Shown here one piece after another: positions 31,373 to 43,681 of a stretch of DNA of 64,000 bases; the stretch's first letter is position 1, and the number at the start of each line of letters is the position of its first letter. The stretch covers positions 17,089,921 to 17,153,920 of the forward strand of contig CM077005.1 of assembly GCA_039090855.1 (NCBI GenBank), read 5' to 3'. The position numbers and the translations under genes are program-made. Source of the stretch: Macrothele yani. Lineage: Eukaryota; Arthropoda; Arachnida; Araneae; Macrothelidae. Under the pieces are notes generated by a model. It saw only the letters and a program-made list of their open reading frames with translations, made no database searches and was not told where the DNA came from.

Positions 31373-34300
31373 AACGAAACAAAAAGAAATCCATACTGGA
31401 TCGGTCGTCGCCCGGATCAACAAGGAGGCTTCTGGACACCTATCGACAAATGGGCTCAGCAGATCCTGTTGAGGAACCAGAACAGGCTGCTGCAATGCTA
31501 CTGGAACAAAAGAAACGGAAAACTTGGACAGTTGCTGAAAATCGAGAAATCATGAAATGCTATTACCAGGCAAATCCAACAGCCCGTGGTTTTCAAAAAA
31601 GAATGATGCAAATTTGGAAAGGAAAACATCCAGGCAGTGGAATAACAGAACAAATAATAATGAATCAAAGAAGGTTTATCATCAGGAACAAGGCATTTAC
31701 AGAACTGGAATTGCAAAAGATGGAGAAATTGGCAAAAGAAGGACCAACACAAAATCAGGACGACGTCGTGGAAAACTTCGTGCTAGTAAAGCCTGAAGAT
31801 CAAGAACAATCTGTGAAACAACATGACAACCATGAATTGACACAGCAGCAAAGTCTTCTGAAAAAGAAAATTTTGAACCATATGATACAAGGTGAGGAAC
31901 GACAAAGACTTCCTATAATTGGCCAAATACGAAGCAAACAGTGAAACATTTGTTAAAAACTGCAAATGATGTCGTGGACAAAATTCCAACACATACTTTA
32001 AAGGAAACAAACCAGCTCACGTACAGCACAGCTGCCATAGTAACAATGGAACTTGGTTACAAGATGCAAAAGAAGAAAATGCCTGGCACTCCTAAGTGGA
32101 AAATTCGGCTAAAAAAAAGAAATTAACTCCGTAGTGACATTAGTAACTTAAAATGTCTGAAAGATGGGAAGCTTAAAAGTAGAAAAATAAAAGATGGATT
32201 CTGCAAAAAATACGACTTGGAAAGAAAAAGAATTGTTGAAATTATGGAAGAATTAAAACAACGAATAACAGCTACTGCAAAGAAAATTGAAAGATATGAC
32301 GGACGCATAAAACAATACAAAGAAAATGCGCAATTTCGGAATTAGCAACAAGTATTTTATAAATCATTGAGACAAAAGGCAATCCAAATAAACATCATGC
32401 CATGTAAGGAAGATGCCTTGAAATTTTTGAAAGAAATTTGGGAAAGCCCAGTTGAACATAATAAAAAATGCCTTGTGGATCAACGATGTTTGTAAAGATC
32501 TGAAAGGAATACACATGGATAATCTGATGATAAAAACTGATATGATTACACAGCAAGTAAAGAATGTGAAAGCCTGGAGCGCACCTGGGCCAGATGAATT
32601 GCACGGATTTTGGTTAAAGTATCTTACAAGTCTGCATGAATGAATAGCTTTGTAATTCAATATAATGCTGCAGAATTCTGCCACAGAAGATTGGATGACA
32701 ACGGGTCGCACATTCCTTATGATGAAAGATCAAGAAAAAGGCAAAGAACCTACTAACTATCGTCCAATTACATGCCTCCCAACAACATTCAAACTTTTCA
32801 CAAGAGTACTATAGCAAGATCAATATATGACTAATTATGGGGAAACAATTTGTACCCAATAGAACAGAAGGGGAAATTCAAAAGGTCAAGAGGCACAAAA
32901 GACCATCTGCTAATTGACAAAATGGTACTAAAAAACTCCAAAAGAAGAAAAACGAATTTGAATATGGCATGGATAGATTATAAAAAAGCCTTTGACTCAT
33001 TGCCCCACAGCTGGATTAACACTTGTTTGGAACTATTTGGAGTTAGCAAGAACATCTGCCGATTTTTCAAAGAAAATATGAAAAACTGGAAAATAGTGTT
33101 ACATGCATATGGTGAAGAACTCGGAGAAGTTAATATCAAGAGAAGCATATTTCAAGGGGATTCTTTGTCGCCTTTATTGTTTAATATCTCTTTAATTCCA
33201 TTGTCAATGATTTTGAACAAAACAAAAATGGGCTACCACATTTCGGACCAACATGGAAAAATAAAAATCATCGGCCGTACATGGATGACCTTAAATTGTA
33301 TACAAAAAGTTGCGCCGAACTTGAAACATTGCTGCATACAGTGCAAATATTTAGTGATGATATACAAATGAAATTTGGACTGGAAAAATGTGCAGTACTA
33401 TCCATGCGCCGGGGAAAAGTCCAGAATATAGATGGAATAGAACTAGAAAATGGTAATATAATGAAATCATTGTCAGATAATGAAAATTATAAATACCTTG
33501 GAATTCTTGAATCAGATAACATCTTACATACAAAAGTCAAAGGTCTGACTCAGAGTGAGTATATCAAGAGAGTAAGAAAAATATTGAAATCAAAACTAAA
33601 ATGGTGGAAATACAATCAAAGTCCACATTTTTCCCAGTCTAAATTCCATTTGTATATCATCACTTAATATTTGCACTGTATGGGCCATTCCAGTAATCAG
33701 ATACCCAGTTGGAATAATTAATTGGACCCAAAGAGAATTAGAAATACTGGATCGGAAAACTCGAAAGTTATTGAACATGCATCATGCACTCCATCCAAAA
33801 AGTGATGTTGACAGATTATATTTACCTCGGAAGATTGGAGGCAGAGGGCTACTACAAGTACAACAGGTAGTAGAGGGGAAAAAAAGAAGCCTGAATGATT
33901 ATGTCAACAGAAGCAGAGAAAAGCTACTTCAGGCAGTGAATAATGAAAATATCTTAAAAACAGCAGAAAACACGGCTGAATACAAGATAAAGCAGTTTGA
34001 AAGCAGATTAGATGACTGAAAGAACAAGCCACTGCATGGACAATTTCTAAAGAATATTGATGGAAAAAGTGACAACAACTTGACTTGAGCATGGCTGAAA
34101 CTGGGTTCCATCAAGAAAGAAACAGAAGTTCTGATTTTTGTTACACAAGAACAGGCATTGCAAACAAATGTTATGAAGGCTAAAATCCAGAAAGTCAGTG
34201 ATAATCCAAAGTGTCGACTTTGTCAAGAAAAAGATGAAACTGTGTCTCATCTTATATGTGAATGTAGCGAAATTGCACAGACAGATTACAAAGCTAGACA

Positions 34301-34884
34301 TGAAAGGGTTGCGAAATTGATTCACTGATCATTTTGCAGAAAGCACAATCTGCCAGCATCGAAAAACTCATGGGAACATCAAGCTGAGAAAGTCACAGAA
34401 AATGATCAAGTCAAGATCTTGTGGGATTTCAGAATTCAAACCGATCGACACATAGAACATAATACACCAGACATAACAGTCACAGAAAATCGGAAAGTCT
34501 GGATAATTGATATGGGGATCCCTGGAGTTGCCAGAGTCGTTGAAAAAGAACTGGAAAAAACAACTAAATATAGAGACCTGGCCATAGAAGTTACACGGTT
34601 ATGGACTAAACACACAACGGTAGTCCCCATTGTCATCGGGGCACTTGAAACAATGTCAAAAAATGTTATGAATCATTTTGAAAAATTGCAGCTTTCTGAT
34701 ATACCACCTACAGAACTGCAGAAGACAGCTTTACTTGGGATATCAAATATTTTACGCCGATTCTTGACGGATACCTAGGTCTCCGGTGGAAACTCGTATC
34801 AGTTCAACAATACCAGTCAATGATAATTTGTTGCTTATTTTGTTTGTCATAGGCTGTGATTCGTATATTTCGTATAAAGAAAAT
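31373..34884 (+). mobile_element. Dong/R4-clade non-LTR retrotransposon between TAA repeats
   Basis: A single-ORF retrotransposon with a restriction-like endonuclease at its C-terminus. It spans about 3.5 kb and lies between an ATT/TAA run (31308-31372) and an AAT run (34883-34911). The leader contains CAACAAGGAGGCTTCTGG. From recalled literature, the silkworm Dong element inserts into TAA repeats, so the context fits the clade. Confidence 0.8.
31450..34778 (+). pseudogene. Dong/R4 ORF: N-terminal domain, reverse transcriptase, REL endonuclease; broken
   Basis: The N-terminal frame at 31450-31944 has TWTVAENREIMKCYYQANP, a Myb-like start. RT blocks follow in several frames: KAWSAPGPDELHGFWLKYL (near 32570), [33 protein letters not shown] (33000), [16 protein letters not shown] (33150) and [10 protein letters not shown] (33281), giving the catalytic Asp pair. 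The zinc knuckle CRLCQEKDETVSHLICEC lies near 34212. The endonuclease has TPDITVTENRKVWIIDMGIP (PD-X12-D) and VVPIVIGALETM near 34465-34660. Stops and frameshifts break it in at least five places, mainly 31945-32850. It is not functional as it stands. Confidence 0.85.
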
Positions 34885-34911
34885 AATAATAATAATAATA
34901 TATTATTATTA
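34883..34911. repeat. (AAT)n microsatellite
   Basis: AATAATAATAATAATAAT turning into TATTATTATT. It is the 3' tail of the Dong/R4 copy or its target, and it holds the TA used by the next element. Confidence 0.85.
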
Positions 34912-35663
34912 TAGTCGAAGCCACATACAGTATAACGAGGCAGCATAACACGAAGTTCGCATAAACCGAAGTTTTTATAGATTCCACGAACTTTGTAATA
35001 TATTCTCCCTTGTCATTTTAACCGCATACTACAAACAATAATTTTTGAGGAAACCGCATATATCGAAGTTCAGCACGGTTACCACGAAAACAAAATAAGT
35101 CACTCACCCAGTTTTTTCACTGGAAAACAAAGAACTACCTGCTGTTGACAACACCCTGTGGTTCCCCTTACAGATAGGTCAGTTCGCACGAAGAGAATGT
35201 TTCAGTTGTTTTCTTACTACATCCTGCTCTCCCGTTCCCTCTCCGCTAGTCACACATACGAACATCTAGAATCATTTTAACTACCACGCCAGAGGAAGTT
35301 GAAAAACATTTAAACCAGCTTTCACGATAATCACAAAACCAGCAAGAACTGGCTAACATATGTCAGACGTAACGTGCAACAGGTGAAACTTCAAATTTTT
35401 GGCAGTTACTTTGTTTTAACATTCGTTGAATGTTTTACTTATTGCAGATCGCACTGATATTATTTTGCTAGCTATAGTTTTCAGTTAACAAGTATTATTT
35501 ACCTTCGATTAATTGGCAAACGGTTTATGATTGACCAATTTTAACTTGACATAATGTAATATGATAAAAACAGCCTTTTTTTATCTGTTCGACTATAAAG
35601 AACTTTGCATATATCGAATGTTTTGACTATCCCTTCAACTTCGTTATCTACTGGTTGAGACTG
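34912..35663. mobile_element. Tigger/pogo-like MITE
   Basis: TA dinucleotides at 34910-34911 and 35664-35665 flank inverted ends. The left end reads TAGTCGAAGCCACATACAGT then ATAACGAGG; the right end in complement reads CAGTCTCAACCAGTAGATAA then CGAAG. Internal blocks such as CGCATAAACCGAAGTT and CATATATCGAA resemble Tigger-type subterminal repeats. No transposase frame. It inserted in the microsatellite behind the Dong/R4 copy. Confidence 0.65.
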
Positions 35664-37286
35664 TACTACTATTTTAAATCAATGACCAATCATCAAAAAA
35701 TAAATACAGGAAGAAGAAAAAAATCAATGGCAAATTTACATTTGAACATTACATGCAGTGGCGTATATTCGAGGCTAGCTTGGCTAGCTGCGAAGCCCAG
35801 AGAATGCACAAATAAAAGTCAATTAAATATACACAAATAAAAGTCAATTATCAACGGTATTAAGATATGTCAATGCTTTTGGTGCGATAAAAAACACGAG
35901 CGGATTCGCTTCTTTCGACTAACAGAATCAGTCTGGCGAGCGATGACCAACGGCATAACGCAAGCAGGTCTTCCAGAGTCTCTGCTGTTCTAATTCGAAG
36001 AACTTCGATACGATCACCTGCTAGCGTTTCCATGACAACATGAATGAGCGTATGGAGGGGAATGGACCATCGCTTTGCGCAACGGTTCGCTCAGAAAAGA
36101 GAACATTTCGACTAGCTCGGTCACTCGCATGCTTTCGCCTGCAACAGCGTGTGTTTCGCGAAAGTCGTTTCAGTTTGTGTGAAGTATCAAGCAATTAAAA
36201 TCAGCGATATTATATCTTAAATTCGTGGCTTTGTTGGATTAGAACTGTTTCGATAAATTTTGTGAAAGCTTCCCTGAACATCTACAGTCAGCACATAAAG
36301 TAGAAAAGTACTCTATGCTTCAAATTTTGATACAGCTCGATTAAAAAATGAACTGAAGGTGTTTTATTCCCTTCATGAAAAAAAAAAAAAAACAACAACA
36401 GTAAGAGACATTACTTGTTACATAAAGTTGAATAAATTGGACATAGTGTTTAGTGAGCTGTACAAATGAGCACACCTAATATTAAACTTTCCATCAACAA
36501 CTGCCGGAAGAAGTTTTTCTGTATTAAAAATAATCAAGATATATCTTAGGGCCACACAAGGACATGCACATTCGAGCCACTTGGCTGGTTTGTCAATAGC
36601 GAATTTTTTTTATAAATATGGAAAGGTACTCGGAAGAAACGTTTTTCTGAAAACGTAACACTCAAGTTCACAGAAAAGGAAAGAAGAATGGAGTTCATGT
36701 ACAAATAAAGTATTCATAAGATGAATGGCGTTCATGTACAAATAAGTCTTCAAATCCTAATCCTCATAATTATTTGGTATCATGTTAGCAATAGCATGTA
36801 CCTGAAATTTAGAAAAAAAGTTACTTCTATTACTTAACAATTAAAATTTAAACTTCGCAATTAAAAAAAAAGTATTCAGGGATGAGATAGACCAGGTCTC
36901 AGACTCAAGATACACCACTGATTACATGATACAGGAGGACGCGTAAGAAATTGCCTCTAACTTGAAGACACGCCTTGTGGTTCGTCGGGTGTGCAATGCA
37001 GTTCGAATACATATATATTTAGACATACGTTTTTTTAAAGAGTTGGGAAAGCTGTATTCTTATGATGGACGTGGATATCAATTGGCCGCACAGAAATTTT
37101 GGGTATCTCATGCCGAATTTGGTGCCACAGGGGTAGTTTCTTGTTCTGAGGTGGGTCTCTTCCTTTAGTGCTCTTAATATCCCTTAACACCACTGCTACA
37201 CTGCTTAATACTCCTCACCGCAGCAAAGCAACAGGGGGCCATCTATCCTCAAAAACCACACTGAAGATTATGAAATTGCACCTGTA

Positions 37287-38550
37287 ATGAACGTTCTTCG
37301 TTTAGTAAAACGGCGTTCTTACTTCAGGTTTCAAGGTTGTATATTTCAACAGTTGGTGGGCTCAGCTATGGGTTCTCCGCTGTCAGCAGAGCTTGCAGAA
37401 ATTCTGCCTCAGTACATTGAGAACAAAGTTCTCAGTGAGTTTCCCCTTTCACCTAGTTTATATTTAAGGCACGTCGACGACATCTTGATAATTTGGCCTC
37501 ATACGCAAGATGACTTAACTTTAAAGTTCGCCGACGCACTTTCATCGGTTTTTGCTACTATCAGGCTCACGGTTGAACTGGAGTATAATTTTATTTTGCC
37601 TTTTTGGATTTTTGGATTTACCGTAATTAATCCTCTAATCCTTTATCCTTTTCTGCCTCTCGAAAACCAACCGCCGTCTGTCCTTTGATTCCTTTCAGCT
37701 CTTCACAACCTTTTCAGCATAAAGTTTCAGCAATCTACTTTCTTTTTAGAAGGGCTTTCTCGCCCTCATCTACATGGCAGTTTTTTGATCAAGAGGTTCG
37801 TTATGTGTTTGACTTAGCAAGTAATCATGGATATCCTATACACATAACTAGAAGCATTTTAAAAAAAAGTAAAGCAGCTTTATCTACTACTCTGTTAAAA
37901 ATTTCGTTGTAGGTTGTACCAAAAAGTGGTGCTACACCAGCTGCACCACTTTCTGTGAAAAGATATATCATTTCGTGGTGCAAGCAAAACCCAAAGACAT
38001 GATGCAACTCTGTACCACGTTATAGTACAAGTTTACACCATGTTATAGTACAAGGCAACACCATGTTGCTGAGTTCTGTTTGCACCACACAATGGTGTGT
38101 CTTTTCTCAGAAAGTGGTGTAGCTGAAGTAGCACCACTTTTTGGTGCAACCTGCCTCAAAAATTTTAACAGTGATACATTAGTTAGAGAGCCCGAACGTA
38201 ATAAGAGGTTTGTGAGGTCTCTGGAATACCAACCTTTCATTACGAATGTGTTAACCCGCATTTGCTCTCGCCACAACTTACAGTTTGGCATTCGTTTAAA
38301 AAATCTGCTCTCCCATATTAAAAAAGATCGAGAAAAAACGGAGATACTTCAAAGTTGGGGTGTTCATAACATTCCACTTTTAGACTCAGCCTGCAATGAA
38401 CATGTTAGTAATTACGCGAGATCAACGAGAAGGAATCTGGAATTGCGCTTACAAGAACATAAATATAGCGTAAAGATACTACAGCACTTGCAAGAAATGT
38501 CAATGCAGGTAGCGTGTATCCTGATTGGTCTGGCGCTAAGATTTTAGTAA
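37287..38550 (+). pseudogene. Penelope-like reverse transcriptase / GIY-YIG endonuclease relic
   Basis: The frame at 37287-37688 carries GCIFQQLVGSAMGSPLSAEL (RT motif 4 type) and SPSLYLRHVDDILIIWPHTQ with the catalytic Asp pair, as in Penelope RTs. A thumb-like segment (RAFSPSSTWQFFDQEVRYVF) follows in another frame at 37685-37912. After the inserted palindrome at 37912-38153, the frame at 38160-38547 shows YQPFITNVLTRICSRHNLQF and a GIY-YIG-like stretch WGVHNIPLLDSACNEHVS followed by STRRNLELRLQEHKYSV. The Cys pair usually seen there is altered. The upstream N-terminal part is missing, so the copy is dead. Confidence 0.8.
37912..38153. mobile_element. Palindromic MITE in the Penelope-like element
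   Basis: Ends AGGTTGTACCAAAAAGTGGT and, inverted, ACCACTTTTTGGTGCAACCT. Inner blocks such as TGCACCACTTTCTG and CAGAAAGTGGTG also pair, so almost the whole 242 bp folds. It splits the PLE coding homology. A short AAAAATTT repeat on both sides may be the target duplication, but this is uncertain. Confidence 0.75.
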
Positions 38551-39129
38551 CTCCCGCCTCTGTCTACTCATTAATGCTAGCTGAGAGCTTATTTATTTCA
38601 GGCTTTGGCAATAAGTGCTGCAATGATCACAGTCCGTATGAATAACATGGACTTTGGAAGAATTTTATTCATTCGTTGAACTTTAATGCTGATCATTAGT
38701 TACTCCGATCGGTATTTTTGGACTTTAGAAGTGATTTATTAATGTATTGCACTCTGAAGGTGATATTCATGTTTAACTCATTTCAGCATTAGAAACATTT
38801 TGATTAGCTAGTTTTGTAACATGTGACCAACAGATTACCAATTGTACCCACAATGCACCGCATGTCTTCTTGTATATGTATATAAGAGCGTAGAAATGAA
38901 GAATATCTTACATCTGAAGATGGGGTGATTGTCAACCCCGAAGGTACTCATGTGTTTTAGCTGTAAATATTTATCGTATTTTAACATTAAATCGTGCCAA
39001 GACGGTAATTGACGACTTAGTTTTCAAATGTGTATATTTTTCAATACTGCATATTTGCATATTTCATAGCTTATCATTCAAAACCACTTCAATATTCTGA
39101 GGAACAGATAGAACTGATCCAAAAAGTGG

Positions 39130-39547
39130 GTGCCAAAGTGTCCAATTGTTATGAAAACAGAACCGATGGTATTTCATGCAAAACGTTTCAAATATTCCTT
39201 GCCTGATTTCGAAGATGAAATTCTTGAAGAGTGGTACGACTTGAAACACACATCTACTGATCTTCCCTTTGTGGCATTACGTATGCAAGCATGCTATCAG
39301 TCAACCAACTCGGTTCCGTATCTTCCGCAAGCTTTTGGCTGGAGTGGAGTGCATTCCACTTTCAACAACTAGCTGTGAACGCGGTTTTAGCGCCATGAAT
39401 AACATTAAAACAATACAAAGTCCTCGACTGTCGGCAGAGACGACAAACAGTTTAATAAACATCAACATCATCAGTGTGAGTTTTCGAGAATTCGATCGGA
39501 CTCCTGCAGTGTATTACTGGTTTTCAACTGCAGTACGGAGGTCATGA
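39130..39547 (+). pseudogene. hAT transposase C-terminal dimerisation domain
   Basis: Two overlapping frames give KRFKYSLPDFEDEILEEWYD, then CIPLSTTSCERGFSAMNNIK and SPRLSAETTNSLININII. The SxxCERxFSxMNxIKT pattern is the conserved hAT dimerisation motif. A frameshift near 39350 splits it. The catalytic half of the protein is absent from the window, probably displaced or lost with the Penelope insertion. Confidence 0.85.
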
Positions 39548-39559
39548 TTTTAAGCCATT

Positions 39560-39900
39560 CTCATCAGTAACACAATTATTGAGAATTTACTAAGACCTAG
39601 GATAAAAAATAAAAGCCTAGTTTAATTTGGGCGCCCAGATTTTTCAATAAGCCACTAAAAATTTCGCACTTCTTTGCACACACACACATAGCTGATGTAA
39701 TTATTTTAAATTTAAAGCGCAAGTAAATTAAGTGACTGCAATCAATTGTAAAATCCTACTGCTTTTTTTCATTACGGAATGTGGGGGGGGGGGGATTAAG
39801 TTCTGTTCAGCTCTCCTCCCTCAATGATAGAAAAATTAAGCCATGTTCACCAGCCCCGTCCGAATGTTCTTAGCCTAGCGGCGCCGCTGAGGAAAGTTGA
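39560..39900. other. Unassigned spacer / hAT 3' flank
   Basis: No coding content. G run at 39783-39794. The GGCGCCGCTG block near 39882 is the candidate right hAT end. Confidence 0.4.
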
Positions 39901-39902
39901 TA

Positions 39903-40022
39903 AAAGACTAGAGAGCAATTGAGTGGGAAAGAGTGAGAGAAAGAGGTCGTGAAGGTAGAGAACCAGAGAGAGAGAGAGAGAGGGAGAGCGAAAAGGTAGC
40001 TAGCAACAGAAAGGAGACAGAC

Positions 40023-40067
<45 letters not shown>

Positions 40068-40440
40068 CAGAGAAAGGGAGAGGCACAAAGAGACGCACAG
40101 AGAGAGGGGGTAGAGAAAGAGAGAGAGAGGGAGAAAGAAAGAGAGAGAGAGGGAGAAAGAAAGAGAGAGAGAGGGAGAAAGAAAGAGAGAGAGGGAGAAA
40201 GAAAGAGAGAGAGGGAGAAAGAAAGAGAGAGAGGGAGAAAGAAAGAGAGAGGGGGAGTGAGATAGATAAATAGAGAGACACGCACACACAGCGAGAGAGA
40301 GAGAGAGACAAACAGACAAAACGACAGAGAGAGACACCACACACACACACACACACACACAAACAGAGGGAAAGAGAGACACACACAGAGAGCATGTGGG
40401 ACAGAGAGAGAGAGAGAGAGAGAGAGTGGGGGTGGTGGAA
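39903..40440. repeat. GA-rich microsatellite and minisatellite
   Basis: The plus strand is GA repeats with a ~20-24 bp unit (AAAGAGAGAGAGGGAGAAAG) repeated at 40115-40250, and an (AC)n run at 40337-40361. The long open frames on both strands follow from this bias and are not genes. Confidence 0.95.
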
Positions 40441-41219
40441 CGGAGAGAGGGAATGACAAAAGAAGGGAGTGAAAGATAGAGACTTTCATATGATGAGACG
40501 AGATGAGATCAGACAAAACCAGCGTAGGTTTTTCTACATCTCTCCATATTACCTCCAATCAGATATAATGCACAAATGGAGAAATGCGAAATTGGAAAGG
40601 TACAACGTGTGAGAGTCGCCGCAAGCGAACATTATTACCCTGATTATTTTACAACTGATTTCAATGCATAAAGATGGCCATTAAAAAATATTGCCTTAAT
40701 TCAGAAAAGGAATATTTTCAAAGCAAATGTTAAGATAAAGAGGACACAAAACATGAGATCTGAGAATGCCCGAGGACTCGGGAGCCAATCATCTTTCACC
40801 ATAGAAACACACTGAATAAAAAGAAATGATAAAAAAAATCCACACACAGACGGAAGAAAAAAAGAGCCAAGAATAGAAAAATGAAGATCTGATTAGAAGA
40901 CTGCGCCCCATGGGTTAATAGTGTACTCAACGTCGATTTCAGAAAATGGGTCGTTTTCTTCTGTTGGTTGCGTGGTACTCGAGGGTTTGCTATTGCTCAT
41001 TAAGCCACCTTCTTTTCCTATCCCCCTTGCCTGTTCTCCGCCCCCCATCGACGAGGCGGATATTCGAGGACATCATCTGGCCATAATGAGCTGTCAAAGA
41101 TGCACGTATCCCGCCTTCATTAACAACCGCCAGGCCGTAAATGGGCCACCATCCCACCCATACCCCACAACCACCATCACCGATGCCCATTATCTTCGCG
41201 GTTCGGAAAAATCTCTCCT

Positions 41220-41254
<35 letters not shown>

Positions 41255-41470
41255 ATCTCTCTTTAGAGCTGTTGGTCGTTATCTTAAAGGCAAGAACGCT
41301 TGCGCGAGGAACACACGAATAAGTTTCCAAACGAACTTCTTAGAAATCCTTAAGTCGATAAAAACCACATACACGAGAATATACAGTACACTTTTGACAC
41401 GATAGTATAGCACCTATCGGAATTTCACACTGCGGAGGAATACGAGCAAAGTTTCACTAGATGTGGGACA
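40441..41470. other. Unassigned spacer with CT microsatellite
   Basis: (CT)n at about 41218-41265. The 133-residue open frame at 40921-41322 has no motif and runs into the CT repeat. Nothing else recognised. Confidence 0.5.
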
Positions 41471-41710
41471 TACAGGGATAGGACAGAGTAATGAGAACAC
41501 CTAAGAAAATAAGGTAATACGTACTTAATATGGTGTGCGGAGGAATACAGGCCAAGTTTCATTAAAAACATTGGCTTTGGCATTCAAAACCAGCTGAATT
41601 TTCCTTGGAATGGACGCCTACAAATCCTGAATGGTGGTTAGTGCGATGTTTACACCATTCTTCATGCAGAAAATGCTCCAGGTCCTTGAGAGGTGCAGGA
41701 GAAGGATAAC

Positions 41711-42543
41711 CAGTGACGACTTTAGATCTTTTGGGGCCCTAGGCGCTAAAAAGTTCAGCCCCCCCCCTTTTCTTCTTATCGCCGCAGAAATTTTCATTCT
41801 GCGACGATAAAAAGAAAAGGTTAACAAAAAATCAGATTAACAAAAAAGAAAAAAAAAAAAAAAGAAAAAGAAAAAGAAAGAGGGAGTCAAGAAACAGGTT
41901 TTTACGCTTTTTAAAATGTCATTTTATTTTCCCATTATTAGAACGCTCTGTAAGAAACAATGCTAGTGTAATCATTTTGTCTATCCGTGCACATGCAATT
42001 TTTTGTTTTTAGAGATATTTCAAAATTTCAATTTGTGTCTAATAGGATTTTAAAGGACATTAAGCTTGGCATTTTAAATATCCATAACCTTCACGAATTT
42101 ACCGCTAAGGGTTGTCAAAGTCAAAAATTCAAAAAAATTAAACTTCAGAAACTATTCAACTCAGAGGAATAAAATATTTCTGTGTCTCTCAGGTTAAGCT
42201 TAGCTATTCCTTCTCAAATATTTAAATTTCCGAATTAGTTCCTTATTTTCCTGCTAGAGGCGCCAAGTCAAAAAAAATTTGGTTTTCACAGATTTTTGAA
42301 ACATTATTTTTGCGAATGGTAGGACATTAACATTCATTAAATTTTTGCGCATTTAAAAATTTCACTACTTTTTGTGTTATGTATAAATTTTGCCCAATTA
42401 AAATTTCACTACTTTTTCCCACATCTGTGTTAGAACCTTCGCTCCGTGAAAACCAAAACAAAACTGGAAATCCAATTATACGTTTTCGGGGCCCCTCAAG
42501 TAGTGGGGCCCAAGGCGCGCGCCTAGTGGGAAATCCGCCCCTG
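41711..42543. mobile_element. hAT family A, complete non-autonomous copy
   Basis: A perfect 8 bp duplication AGGATAAC (41703-41710 and 42544-42551) defines the ends. Left tip CAGTGACGACTTTAGA; right tip in complement CAGGGGCGGATTTCC. The subterminal GGGGCCC and GGCGC-rich blocks are shared with the fragment at 8286. The interior is AT-rich and lacks a transposase. Confidence 0.92.
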
Positions 42544-43376
42544 AGGATAACGGGATCTTACTCTGTTTTCCAACGCAGACCGCAGTAGCTCGATGATGTT
42601 TAAATCTGGTGATTGGGGGAAGCCAGGGAAGGTGTGAAAGTTCGTCCGCAATTTCGCATGTTCCTCAAATCATGATTGGACATCCCAAGCTCTGTCAATT
42701 TGGGCGTTATCATCTTGATAGATGGCATCCCCTGCAGGAACTAATGCCTGAGCCATTGGATGGACTTGGTCGGTCAAAATGGTTTCATACCCCCTGCCAG
42801 TCATCCGTCTTTTCAAGGTGATCAGGGGACCTGGGTAAATCCACGATATGACTGACCAGAGCATGACAGAACCACCACCATGTTGCACTGTTGGGAGCAG
42901 ACAGTCAGGGTTGTACGCTTCGGACGCTGTTCTCCACAGGTAAACACGTCATGCGGTGGGGAATTGTGAGAATATGGATTCATCCGATCACATTACACGC
43001 TCCCATGCATCGGCAGTCCACGTTGTATGTTCCTGGCACCACTGCCGTCGCCGTTGTACATTCATCCGGCTCACCAGAAATTTTGCAATAGCAGCTTTGA
43101 CATGAATACCTTGTTTATGCAGTTCCCTGCGCACTGTTTTCGTTGGGGTCTGGAGATGCGGATTGAGCTAGCACTAATTTTCGGCGCCGTGGTCTTCTTA
43201 TTACGGGCAACAAACCTCTTTAATGCTCTCCTGTCTCTATCAGTCAGGGTCGTTTTCCGGCCGCTCTTGTGTTTCGCGGACGAGGTTTTGCCACGAACAC
43301 GGTATGCTGTCATGACGCTAGACACAGGAGCTCTCGATGCCCCCACTACCCTGGCGACTATTGTCACGGAGGCACC

Positions 43377-43681
43377 AGATCAGATCAAATCAGATGCAGA
43401 TGATTTTAGGAAGGGAGTGTCTGACCCCAGGTCTAATACAACCCTTAGAAATAGGAAACTAGGAGATTTGGGCTAGAGTGCCCGATAGGAAAGTGACACG
43501 GAAGCGAAGTAGAAAGGGGGAGGAAGACGCCCTTATTTATTACCGGGGGGGGCAGTACCCGGGGTCCGACGGCTTAACGTGCCCATCCGGCGCACGGCGG
43601 GTATTTAGTGGTTCGAACGTTCGTACCTGAGGTTATCTCCATGGCAGTCACGAACTCTGACCACTAAGCCACCCGTGGCTC
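43377..43681 (-). mobile_element. SINE family 2, copy 2
   Basis: Flanked by a perfect 12 bp duplication, CACGGAGGCACC (43365-43376 and 43682-43693). On the minus strand it begins GGAGCCACGGGTGGCTTAGT (A box region) and ends in a short GATCA-type simple tail (CATCTGATTTGATCTGATCT). The B box has lost bases relative to copy 1. It sits in a Tc1 transposase gene. Confidence 0.92.

Larger units (their letters stand above)
36960..39010 (+). mobile_element. Penelope-like element
   Basis: Reverse transcriptase (37287-37680), GIY-YIG-like region (38160-38550) and a 3' non-coding part (38560-39000). The latter ends in ATCTGAAGATGGGGTGATTG and CCCCGAAGGT, a pattern common in Penelope-like terminal repeats. 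Limits are approximate because the element's repeats were not resolved. Confidence 0.7.
35756..39893 (+). mobile_element. Probable hAT element enclosing a Penelope-like element
   Basis: The left end CAGTGGCGTATATTCGAGGC and the right end, in complement CAGCGGCGCCGCTAGGC, look like hAT termini. A hAT dimerisation domain lies near the right end (39130-39547). I could not match an 8 bp duplication and the two ends align for only about 8 bp, so the pairing is tentative. The region 35870-36950 has no coding motif. Confidence 0.4.

Noticed and set aside
39870..40558. Overlapping 110-216 codon frames on both strands
   Set aside because: Low-complexity GA repeat; all frames lack stops because of composition.
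40921..41322. 133-codon open frame as a gene
   Set aside because: Ends in the CT repeat, no motif, no conserved features.
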